Assembly: GCA_043736395.1 (NCBI GenBank)
Contig: JAYTCQ010000052.1
Span: 1-9,455, forward strand
DNA length: 9,455 nucleotides
Direction: 5' to 3'
Origin: JAFDVL01 sp043736395
GTDB lineage: Bacteria > Acidobacteriota > Blastocatellia > RBC074
The notes beneath the pieces are model-generated. The model saw only the letters and a list, made by a program, of their open reading frames with translations. It was not told the origin of the DNA and ran no database searches. Position 1 is the stretch's first letter, and every line of letters begins with the position of its first letter. This document shows, piece by piece, positions 1 through 5,581 of this stretch. Both the position numbers and the translations under genes were made by a program.

Positions 1-24
1 CCGCCTGAAGGCGGGACTACGAAC
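1..24 (-). repeat. REP-like hairpin, truncated by window edge
   Basis: Bases 1-5 (CCGCC) pair with 10-14 (GGCGG) around a TGAA loop. Read on the minus strand, the hairpin is preceded by GTAG (20-17), the head tetranucleotide typical of REP sequences mobilised by RAYT transposases. The stem may continue beyond the window edge. No T-run follows the hairpin, so a terminator role is unlikely. It lies about 40 bases upstream of tyrA. Confidence 0.5.
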
Positions 25-62
25 GATTGAACTTTTTTACTCCTGAATAACTTAGTGCCTTG

Positions 63-950
63 ATGCAGAGCTTCAAACAAATCACGATTGTCGGCTGCGG
101 ATTGCTTGGAGGTTCGTTTGCACTGGCATTACGTCGAGCAGGTTTTACTGGCAAAATTACAGCCTGTGGTGGCAATCGTGGAGCCAAGCTTGCAGTCGAA
201 ATGGGCTTGGTGAATTCGTATGAAGAGAGCTTTGAGCGCAATGCTTTATGTCAGGCGGATTTGATATTTTTAGCGGCTCCGATTGGCGCAATTCTTGATT
301 TCCTCAAAACAAAAACTCCACAAATAAAATACGGCGCGATAGTCACAGATGCAGGCAGCACGAAAGTTGAAATCTGTCGCGTAGCTGGTGAATTCATACC
401 AAAAGAAATCAGCTTCATCGGCGGGCATCCGATGGCAGGAAGCGAGCAAACAGGCGTTGAATATTCACGTGCTGATTTGTTCGATGGCGCGACGTGGGCT
501 TTGATGGATGATGCTTTGAGTAGTCCTAAAAGCTTTGAGCAAGTTCAAAATTTACTCACATCAATCGGAGCCAAACCGCTCATCACAGAACCTGAAAAAC
601 ACGATGCAGCAGTTGCGCTTATTAGCCATTTTCCGCAGTTACTTTCCAGTGTTTTAGCGACTACTTTAAAAGATGGCGAGGATGAATTAGAGCGAAATCT
701 GGCGGCTACGGGATGGCGTGATATGACGCGACTCGCAGGCAGTTCCTGGAGCGTGTGGCGCGATATTGTGATGACGAATGACGTGAATATAAGTGAGGCT
801 GTTGGCGCAATGATTTCGCATTTGGAGCAAATCAAAGAAGCTCTCGAACAGCGCGATTTTAATCAGGTTCGGGAATTATTTGAAGAGGCGAACGCTTCAG
901 TCGAAAAACAACGAAAGGTGCGTTATCGTTTGTTTGATAAGCAGTCGTGA
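63..950 (+). CDS. tyrA: Prephenate dehydrogenase
   Basis: Catalyses NAD(P)-dependent oxidative decarboxylation of prephenate to 4-hydroxyphenylpyruvate in tyrosine synthesis, in the cytoplasm. The product has 295 residues. The N-terminal Rossmann motif GCGLLGGS (about 11-18) binds the dinucleotide. The family signature GGHPMAGSEQTG (about 120-131) carries the His at 122 that is catalytic in characterised enzymes, and SHFPQ (188-192) is the second conserved His region. The C-terminal all-helical dimerisation half is complete. There is no fused chorismate mutase and no ACT domain, so this is the short monofunctional form. It could be an arogenate dehydrogenase, which the sequence alone does not exclude. 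I chose ATG at 63; a TTG at 60 is in frame and a stop at 48-50 rules out longer forms. No Shine-Dalgarno is visible. It converges with the zinc-finger gene, with a 20-base gap and no clear terminator. Confidence 0.93.
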   Translation: MQSFKQITIVGCGLLGGSFALALRRAGFTGKITACGGNRGAKLAVEMGLVNSYEESFERNALCQADLIFLAAPIGAILDFLKTKTPQIKYGAIVTDAGSTKVEICRVAGEFIPKEISFIGGHPMAGSEQTGVEYSRADLFDGATWALMDDALSSPKSFEQVQNLLTSIGAKPLITEPEKHDAAVALISHFPQLLSSVLATTLKDGEDELERNLAATGWRDMTRLAGSSWSVWRDIVMTNDVNISEAVGAMISHLEQIKEALEQRDFNQVRELFEEANASVEKQRKVRYRLFDKQS

Positions 951-970
951 CGCGATAAATATAGCTTGTA

Positions 971-1222
971 TCAGGCAATCTTAGCCACAGGTATAGATTG
1001 GCGTTCTAGTTGTGATTGCTGGCGTCGCAGTTGGTCTAACTGATCAAGTGTTTCACCGGTTAAATATTCAACACCGCAAGAACTACATTTGATATAGGGG
1101 ACGTCTTCAACAACCATCATTTTTATTCCGTGTCCAAAAACTTTTGTATAACGCACAATCTGAGCCTCCGGTACCCCGCAGACATCACATTGCATTTTGT
1201 TGGAATTTTTAGGTTTATTCAT
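971..1222 (-). CDS. YgiT-type zinc-finger protein, antitoxin candidate
   Basis: A small protein of 83 residues with two Cys pairs, CDVC (about 12-15) and CSSC (about 46-49), spaced like the zinc-binding N-terminal domain of MqsA/YgiT antitoxins. The tail (about 58-76) is rich in Gln, Leu and Arg and probably helical. MqsA (about 131 residues) carries a C-terminal DNA-binding HTH after this domain; here there is no room for it, so any autoregulation would need another means. Its ATG overlaps the stop of the upstream DUF4258 gene (ATGA, 1219-1222), which points to translational coupling. By analogy with mqsRA, where toxin precedes antitoxin, it would neutralise its partner. That role is inferred from family and order only. 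Confidence 0.8.
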   Translation of the reverse strand: MNKPKNSNKMQCDVCGVPEAQIVRYTKVFGHGIKMMVVEDVPYIKCSSCGVEYLTGETLDQLDQLRRQQSQLERQSIPVAKIA

Positions 1223-1503
1223 AACAATTTAAAAGCAGTGATTACAACAGTTGCCTCATTGAAACCAAGTCTAGCCACAACGCACATATTATCGTAAGCC
1301 AAAGTTTCTCCTTCTACCAGATATTTCCATTCATTAAAATCTTCATCCCACTGACGTTCAACTATTTCACCTTGAAGTATACAATGCTCCAAATCGGCCT
1401 TGAGCAAATCATCATCAATCATTTCATCGTAAGCGTGACCTTGAACGATTAACCGATTTATTCGTACGCTCTGGCGCATTTTCGCCAAAATCTTGTCAAA
1501 CAT
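1219..1503 (-). CDS. DUF4258 protein, toxin candidate
   Basis: A 94-residue protein matching the DUF4258 pattern: an N-terminal GHAYDEM segment (about 22-28, corresponding to the 'sRHa.eRm' start of the family), a short helix, a GEIVERQ strand (about 45-51), then strands with YLVEGETLAY and VVARLGF, ending in an ATVVITAF strand. DUF4258 proteins are small and often paired with antitoxin-like genes, as here with the zinc-finger gene that begins inside its stop codon. The fold is thought to resemble RelE/MqsR-like small nucleases, but no catalytic residues can be assigned from this sequence. The first ATG (1503) has a C-rich upstream region with no Shine-Dalgarno. A second ATG at 1479 (residue 9) follows a GGCGAAA stretch and could be the true start. 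Confidence 0.78.
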   Translation of the reverse strand: MFDKILAKMRQSVRINRLIVQGHAYDEMIDDDLLKADLEHCILQGEIVERQWDEDFNEWKYLVEGETLAYDNMCVVARLGFNEATVVITAFKLL

Positions 1504-1561
1504 AATGGGGGATTTTTGCTCGAAATAATTTAAGATTTCTCTGCGACTACATTTTTTTAAA

Positions 1562-1586
1562 TAGCGCGAACTAAAAGTTCACGCTA
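1562..1586 (-). repeat. REP-like hairpin after the dehydrogenase stop
   Basis: An 11-pair stem, 1562-1572 with 1576-1586 and an AAA loop, broken by one C-A mismatch (1567/1581). Read on the minus strand, GTAG (1587-1584) starts the element, as in RAYT-type REPs. The stem begins 2 bases past the dehydrogenase stop (1589). Downstream in the direction of transcription comes TTT and then a run of A, not a clean U-tract, so it is at best a poor intrinsic terminator. Confidence 0.55.
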
Positions 1587-1588
1587 CG

Positions 1589-2755
1589 TTAGAACGCATT
1601 CATTCCAGTAATATGTCTGCCAATCGAAAGCAAATGAACTTCGTGCGTACCTTCATACGTATAGACAGATTCCAGATTTGCCATGTGGCGCATGATTGGA
1701 TATTCGCCCATGATGCCGTTGCCGCCGAGGATTCCACGGGCGGAGCGAGCTACGTCGAGTGCCATTTGCACGTTATTCATTTTTGCCATAGAAACATGCA
1801 GGGGATCCATTTCGCCTTCGTCCTTCATTCTTCCCAGGCGCAAACACAGCAATTGCGCTTTGGTGATTTCTGTCACCATCTCGACTAATTTTTTCTGGGT
1901 TAATTGATAACCCGCAATAGGACGATCAAATTGGACGCGCTGTTTGGCATATTCCAGAGCCGTTTGATAACAATCAATCGCAGCTCCGATCACTCCCCAG
2001 GCGATGCCGTAGCGGGCCTGGGTCAGGCACATCAGCGGACTTTTTAATCCATTGCTTTCCGGTAAAAGATTTTCTTCCGGGATCAAACAATCCTGAAAAA
2101 ACAATTGTGAAGTTACGGAGGCGCGCAGGCTCATTTTGTGATGCAGCTCCGGCGCAGTGAATCCGGGTGTTCCTTTTTCAACTAAAAATCCGCGAATTTT
2201 ATCGTCTTCGGTTTTGGCCCAGACGATTGCGAGGTCGGCAATCGAGCCGTTCGTGATCCAGGTTTTACTGCCGTTAAGCATCCATCCATCTTTTGTTCTC
2301 ACTGCTCGCGTAGTCATGCTGTCAGGATTTGAACCGGAATTTGGTTCAGTTAATCCGAAACATCCGATGACTTTTCCGGCTGCCATTTGTGGGAGCCACT
2401 TCATTTTTTGCTCCTCAGTTCCGAACGCGTAAATCGGATACATACACAATGAACTTTGTACGGAGACGAAGCTGCGTAAGCCCGAATCTCCGGCTTCAAG
2501 TTCCTGTGTCGTCAATCCGTAGATGACGCTGCTGGCTCCAGCGCAGCCGTATTTCTCAGGCAATGTGACGCCGAATAATCCAAGCTCGGCAATTTCCTGG
2601 ATTAATTCTTTCGGGAAATAGGCCTTTTCATAAGCGTCCGCGATGATCGGTTTGACGCGCTCTTCGACAAAGGCGCGAACCGTTTTTTGCGTTAATTTTT
2701 CTTCTTCGGAAAGAAGGGAATCAATATTATAAAAGTCAGAAATTGCAGGTTTCAT
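1589..2755 (-). CDS. gcdH: Acyl-CoA dehydrogenase, glutaryl-CoA dehydrogenase type
   Basis: An FAD-dependent acyl-CoA dehydrogenase of 388 residues, full length for the family. It resembles glutaryl-CoA dehydrogenase, which oxidises and decarboxylates glutaryl-CoA to crotonyl-CoA in lysine and tryptophan breakdown and passes electrons to ETF. Visible marks are SVQSSL (about 98-103), preceded by Arg94 at the position of the glutarate-binding Arg of the human enzyme; the flavin-contact block CFGLTEPNSGS (about 132-142); TWITNG; and the C-terminal YEGTHEVH (about 367-374), whose Glu368 is at the catalytic-base position. The conserved Arg and THEVH region favour glutaryl-CoA over plain fatty acyl-CoA. 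I cannot tell whether it is the decarboxylating or non-decarboxylating type. The upstream region has only a weak GGA before ATG. A hairpin (2815-2833) separates it from the two small genes upstream on the same strand, so cotranscription is possible but unproven. Confidence 0.88.
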   Translation of the reverse strand: MKPAISDFYNIDSLLSEEEKLTQKTVRAFVEERVKPIIADAYEKAYFPKELIQEIAELGLFGVTLPEKYGCAGASSVIYGLTTQELEAGDSGLRSFVSVQSSLCMYPIYAFGTEEQKMKWLPQMAAGKVIGCFGLTEPNSGSNPDSMTTRAVRTKDGWMLNGSKTWITNGSIADLAIVWAKTEDDKIRGFLVEKGTPGFTAPELHHKMSLRASVTSQLFFQDCLIPEENLLPESNGLKSPLMCLTQARYGIAWGVIGAAIDCYQTALEYAKQRVQFDRPIAGYQLTQKKLVEMVTEITKAQLLCLRLGRMKDEGEMDPLHVSMAKMNNVQMALDVARSARGILGGNGIMGEYPIMRHMANLESVYTYEGTHEVHLLSIGRHITGMNAF

Positions 2756-2814
2756 ATTTTATTTGTCCGACGAATTGTTAGGTCAGGCGAAATTTGTTGT
2801 AGTCACATATTTTC

Positions 2815-2833
2815 GACAGGCTGGAAGCCTATC
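2815..2833. repeat. Short REP-like hairpin
   Basis: GACAGGCT (2815-2822) pairs with AGCCTATC (2826-2833) around a GGA loop, 7 of 8 positions paired (C2817/A2831 mismatched). It sits just downstream of the stop of the 93-residue gene and about 60 bases before the dehydrogenase start. The head GACAGGCT also occurs, on the minus strand, in the second hairpin of the 5388-5581 element, which suggests related mobile repeats. No T-run follows. Confidence 0.45.
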
Positions 2834-2838
2834 ATACC

Positions 2839-3120
2839 TTAGACGTCAATTTCAGAAGGGAAAGTTACTTCCAGAGTCGATCCGGTGCGGTCGGCGGCGG
2901 TCGCCCAACCATCTTCGACGCGTCCGATTAAGCCGTGAAAAAGTACATCAGAGCCGTCGAGAATCACCAGGACATCTCCGCTCATGACGCCAGGATTCAT
3001 CAGTTGAAATTTGACCACCGAAGCGTTGCCATCGTTTTGCTCCACGGTGATGTAATCGAAGTCAGGTTTGTTGATGACCAATGTTTGCGAATTGCTCATC
3101 GGATTATTTTGTTCAGCCAT
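2839..3120 (-). CDS. Hypothetical protein, 93 residues, beta-rich
   Basis: I do not recognise this protein. It has 93 residues, is acidic, and has no signal peptide and no membrane segment. After a polar N-terminus (about 1-14) it alternates short hydrophobic strands with Gly/Asp turns. The segment SGDVLVILDGSDVLFHGLIG (about 47-66) looks like a small beta barrel or sandwich and is faintly like strand pairs in phage-tail or injection-system hub domains; this is a loose impression, not a call. A good ribosome-binding site, AAGGA, lies 7 bases before ATG, which supports real translation. It overlaps the end of the upstream 65-residue gene by 8 bases, so the two are probably one operon. Confidence 0.65.
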   Translation of the reverse strand: MAEQNNPMSNSQTLVINKPDFDYITVEQNDGNASVVKFQLMNPGVMSGDVLVILDGSDVLFHGLIGRVEDGWATAADRTGSTLEVTFPSEIDV

Positions 3121-3310
3121 TTTCGGTTCCTTCTTTGGTTAATTGTTCTTTTTCGATGTCATGATTTAGACGGTCACGAAGGAACACGATTGATTTGTCG
3201 TACGCTTCGTCAATTTGCTTCGCGCGGTATTCAGTGAAACTCACCCATTGATCATTGACCTGAATTTCAAGCTCATCAGTTTTTGGATTTTTACGGGTCA
3301 ACATTCCCAT
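3113..3310 (-). CDS. Hypothetical protein, 65 residues
   Basis: I do not recognise this protein. It is small, highly charged and soluble, with no signal peptide and no Cys. The first third looks like two short strands (ELEIQVNDQWVSF, about 13-25), followed by a long helix rich in Lys, Glu and Arg (about 26-58) that might form a coiled coil or a binding helix. GGAG sits 8 bases before the ATG at 3310, a good ribosome-binding site; an alternative ATG two codons later is less well placed. Its last codons overlap the start of the 93-residue gene by 8 bases. The overlap and the two good ribosome-binding sites are the main evidence for both genes. The leader holds a REP doublet (3333-3440). Confidence 0.62.
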   Translation of the reverse strand: MGMLTRKNPKTDELEIQVNDQWVSFTEYRAKQIDEAYDKSIVFLRDRLNHDIEKEQLTKEGTENG

Positions 3311-3332
3311 TTTTATTTCTCCATTGGAGCGA

Positions 3333-3440
3333 CACTGGGAACGCCCGCATCCTGCGGGCGAGCTTCACAATAAAATCACCTTGCATCGCAGTGTACTCGC
3401 TCGCCAAGGATTCGCCCGCAGGATGCGGGCGTTCCCAGTG
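3333..3440. repeat. Inverted REP doublet (REPIN-like)
   Basis: Two 29-base arms, 3333-3361 and 3412-3440, are perfect reverse complements, separated by 50 bases. Each arm contains its own palindrome, CGCCCGCA-TCC-TGCGGGCG, preceded by CACTGGGAA. The whole can fold as one long hairpin or as two small ones. This is the layout of a REPIN, two REPs in inverted orientation mobilised as a unit by a RAYT transposase. It lies 19 bases past the xthA stop and 22 bases before the start of the 65-residue gene, so it fills most of that gap. It might affect 3' stability of xthA mRNA. Confidence 0.85.
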
Positions 3441-3459
3441 AGAGGCATTCCCCTGCGTG

Positions 3460-4230
3460 CTATAACGCAAATTCAGAGACGACTGGCGCGTGATCAGATG
3501 GTCGTTCCCATGTCCTGGGAATTTTATCAATCCACGCCGCGACACATTTTTTTGCCAGTGATTCACTTGCCATAATAAAATCAATACGCAACCCCTGATT
3601 TTTTCGAAAGCCACCTTCCCGATAATTCCACCACGAATAAAACCCGGGATTCGGTTCGTGTAATCGAAACGTATCAATCAATCCCCAATTGGAAATATGT
3701 TGCAAGGCCTCGCGTTCCTGCGGGCTGCAATGAATCTGTCCAGCCCAGGCGACGGGGTCGTAGACGTCACGATCATCAATTGTAATATTATAATCTCCGC
3801 ATAAAATAACAGGTTGTGTGGGGTCACAATTGTCATCAAAGTAATTCCGCAGTTCTTTCATCCACAGCAGCTTGAAGACAAATTTATCGGAATCGAGCGA
3901 CTGTCCATTGGGAAAATACGTGTTAATAATTTTGATGCCCTCAACCGTCGCGGCAATGAATCGCTTGTGATCACTAACCAGATCGCCATTGAATCCGCAG
4001 ACAATATTTTCAGGTTGATTTTTGGAAAGGATGGCAACTCCATTATAAGATTTTTGCCCGTAAACGGCTGAATAATATCCGGCTTTAAGGATCGCGTCGG
4101 AAGGAAACTTTTCATCAATACATTTAATTTCCTGAAGGCACATGACGTCGACGGGATTTTCGCTTAGCCAGTCTAAAAGATGTTGTAACCGAACTCCGAT
4201 GGAGTTCACATTCCAGGTCGCGATTTTCAT
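3460..4230 (-). CDS. xthA: Exodeoxyribonuclease III / AP endonuclease
   Basis: An Mg-dependent exonuclease and class II AP endonuclease of base-excision repair, cytoplasmic. The product has 256 residues from ATG 4230, the usual size for XthA. Catalytic positions line up with E. coli ExoIII: Asn7 in WNVNS, Glu34 in LQEIK, Tyr105 in NTYFPNG, Asp146 and Asn148 in CGDYNI, Asp217 in RIDFIM, and Asp246-His247 in SDHAP. The residue spacing is intact, so it should be active. The reading frame is open upstream to an ATG at 4290, which would add 20 residues. I prefer 4230 because the family begins directly at MKIATWNVNS; the longer form would leave only 26 bases to the divergent ybaK start. No strong Shine-Dalgarno is visible before 4230. 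Confidence 0.94.
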   Translation of the reverse strand: MKIATWNVNSIGVRLQHLLDWLSENPVDVMCLQEIKCIDEKFPSDAILKAGYYSAVYGQKSYNGVAILSKNQPENIVCGFNGDLVSDHKRFIAATVEGIKIINTYFPNGQSLDSDKFVFKLLWMKELRNYFDDNCDPTQPVILCGDYNITIDDRDVYDPVAWAGQIHCSPQEREALQHISNWGLIDTFRLHEPNPGFYSWWNYREGGFRKNQGLRIDFIMASESLAKKCVAAWIDKIPRTWERPSDHAPVVSEFAL

Positions 4231-4316
4231 TTGCAAATCATCTCGATCCATTGAAAATAATGAAGTAATACTCATCTTGGCATTCAGCAATGATGCAAGT
4301 CAAGCAGGCTTAATTT

Positions 4317-4784
4317 ATGAAAACAATCGCCGCTCGAATCCTCGATCAAATGAATATCAACTACGAATTGAAGGCTTATGAATTCAACGAAGATGAGCTG
4401 GACGCTGTCACCGTAGCGAATAAAGTCGGGATGCCGCCGGAAGCTGTCTTCAAGACTTTAGTGGCACGCGGAGACAAAAGAGGAATTTTGATGGCTCTCG
4501 TTGCGGCTAATGCGGAATTGGATTTGAAAAAAATTGCGACAGTCAGTGGAAATAAAAAAATAGAATTAGTCGCCGTGAAGGAATTATTTGCATTAACGGG
4601 ATATGTTCGCGGCGGATGCTCTCCGCTCGGCGCGAAGAAAAAATATCCGGTGTGGATTGATGAAACTGCGATTCTTTCCGAACGAATCAGTATCAGTGCA
4701 GGCCAGCGCGGACTGCAATTAATTCTGTCGCCAGAAGATTTACAAAAAGCTACGCAGGCTGAATTTGCTGATCTTTCAAAATAG
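4317..4784 (+). CDS. ybaK: Cys-tRNA(Pro)/Cys-tRNA(Cys) deacylase
   Basis: A YbaK/EbsC-family trans-editing protein that hydrolyses Cys mischarged on tRNA(Pro) by prolyl-tRNA synthetase. It is cytoplasmic, with 155 residues, about the usual length of the free-standing form. VFKTLVA (about 44-50) places Lys46 at the essential lysine of the E. coli protein. The GYVRGGCSPLGAKK segment (about 96-109) is the conserved loop of this subfamily and separates it from ProXp-ala proteins. The INS domain fold appears complete from MKTIAARIL to the C-terminus. It is divergent from xthA, with 86 bases between their preferred starts; the shared region must hold both promoters, although I see no strong consensus boxes. 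There is no clear Shine-Dalgarno before ATG. Confidence 0.93.
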   Translation: MKTIAARILDQMNINYELKAYEFNEDELDAVTVANKVGMPPEAVFKTLVARGDKRGILMALVAANAELDLKKIATVSGNKKIELVAVKELFALTGYVRGGCSPLGAKKKYPVWIDETAILSERISISAGQRGLQLILSPEDLQKATQAEFADLSK

Positions 4785-4897
4785 ACGAATAACGACATCA
4801 TCGGAATTGGGGGAAGCGGAAAACTTTTCTGTTTGTTTCGTTATTTCTGATTGCCCCTTTATCTTTTGATGTCTTTTTTCAAGAATACATGTACAAC
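4785..4897. other. Intergenic gap with no recognised element
   Basis: This is the stretch between the ybaK stop and the EVE-gene promoter. It is T-rich towards the promoter. I see no stable hairpin followed by a T-run, so no intrinsic terminator for ybaK can be named, and no conserved reading frame. Confidence 0.4.
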
Positions 4898-4925
4898 TTG
4901 ACACGCAGCAAGAACTCCATATTAT
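4898..4925 (+). promoter_or_regulatory. Sigma70-type promoter of the EVE gene
   Basis: A perfect -35 box, TTGACA (4898-4903), is followed after 16 bases by TATTAT (4920-4925), 5 of 6 to the -10 consensus. Transcription would begin near 4932, giving a leader of about 40 bases before ATG 4971. It is the best promoter match I found in the window. Confidence 0.6.
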
Positions 4926-4970
4926 TAGCGCACCAAAGCATTACCCAAAATTAAAAAGTGAGAAAATATC

Positions 4971-5381
4971 ATGCCTCGACGTTGGTTATTTAAAACGGAA
5001 CCGAATGAGTACTCGTATGAGACTCTGGAACAGGAAAAAAAGACGGTGTGGGACGGCGTGAATAATAATCTAGCGCTCAAAAACTTACGTGAAGTGCGAA
5101 TGGGAGATGAAATTCTCATCTATCATTCCGGCGATCAAAAAGCCATTGTGGGAATCGCCGAAGCCATTAAGGACGCGGCTCCTGATCCGAACGATTCCGA
5201 CGAAAAAGTAGTCATCGTCCCTATTAAATCCAAACGACGTTTGCCGCGTCCTCTGACCTTGACTGAAATCAAAGCGATTGAAGAACTGAGCGATTTTGAT
5301 CTTGTGCGTTTGCCACGTTTGTCGGTGATGCCAGTGAGTCGAGAGCAGTGGGATTTGTTGGAAGATGCGATGAAAAATTGA
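4971..5381 (+). CDS. EVE domain-containing protein
   Basis: A single-domain EVE protein of 136 residues, related to eukaryotic thymocyte nuclear protein 1 (THYN1). EVE domains belong to the PUA-like/YTH group and are thought to bind modified DNA or RNA bases; the target here is unknown. Family marks are the N-terminal WLFKTEPNEYSYE (about 5-17), TVWDGVNNNLALKNLR (about 25-40, the usual WdGVrN-qArNnlr motif), MGDEILIYHSGDQKAIVGIAE (about 44-64), and the late LSVMPVSREQWDLL (about 118-131). It is full length for the stand-alone form. A weak GTGAG lies 8 bases before ATG. It is transcribed alone from the promoter at 4898-4925 and converges with the CocE-type gene. No restriction or defence gene is next to it, so the window gives no support for the defence links some EVE proteins have. 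Confidence 0.92.
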   Translation: MPRRWLFKTEPNEYSYETLEQEKKTVWDGVNNNLALKNLREVRMGDEILIYHSGDQKAIVGIAEAIKDAAPDPNDSDEKVVIVPIKSKRRLPRPLTLTEIKAIEELSDFDLVRLPRLSVMPVSREQWDLLEDAMKN

Positions 5382-5387
5382 AATAAC

Positions 5388-5581
5388 AACGTAGCGCAAT
5401 CCAGTCATTGTTGCGACCGCCTTTGCAGAAGGCGAATCTTTCACGCGATCACAATTTTGGCAGGAACCTTAGATTTTTATCATCCTCGCATGCTTTACAA
5501 ATTCTGCCAGAGTTACTGTAATGTCATAGATTAAGCTTTGTGCCAAAGCCTGTCGCAACCATGGCTGGATTGCGCTACGTT
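5388..5581. repeat. Compound inverted-repeat element (REPIN/MITE-like)
   Basis: Terminal arms 5388-5417 and 5552-5581 are reverse complements at 28 of 30 positions. Both begin AACGTAGCGCAA and end TTGCGAC; inside each arm CGCAA pairs with TTGCG just after a GTAG head. Next to each arm is a second hairpin: 5418-5434 (CGCCTT/AAGGCG, 5-base loop) and 5535-5549 (GCTTTG/CAAAGC, 3-base loop). Weaker symmetry continues inward to an AATCT on each side. The element runs from 6 bases past the EVE stop to the base before the hydrolase stop codon (5584-5582). It contains no gene. It looks like two composite REPs in inverted orientation that moved as one unit and have begun to diverge. Confidence 0.82.

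Noticed and set aside
1550..1586. Intrinsic terminator of the acyl-CoA dehydrogenase
   Set aside because: The hairpin is real, but in the direction of transcription it is followed by TTT and then a run of A; the T-run lies on the wrong side. The GTAG head fits a REP better.
3291..3677. 128-residue reading frame on the minus strand
   Set aside because: It runs through both arms of the REP doublet and across the xthA 3' end in another frame; its protein shows no domain.
4231..4290. N-terminal extension of xthA by 20 residues
   Set aside because: The family starts at MKIATWNVNS; the extension has no matching residues and would crowd the divergent promoter region.
4971..5381. EVE protein as part of a defence or restriction island
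   Set aside because: Neighbours are ybaK, xthA and an exported hydrolase; no methyltransferase, restriction or McrBC-like gene is present.
5418..5434. Terminator of the EVE gene
   Set aside because: The stem is followed by AATCTTTC rather than a T-tract, and the hairpin is part of a larger inverted element.
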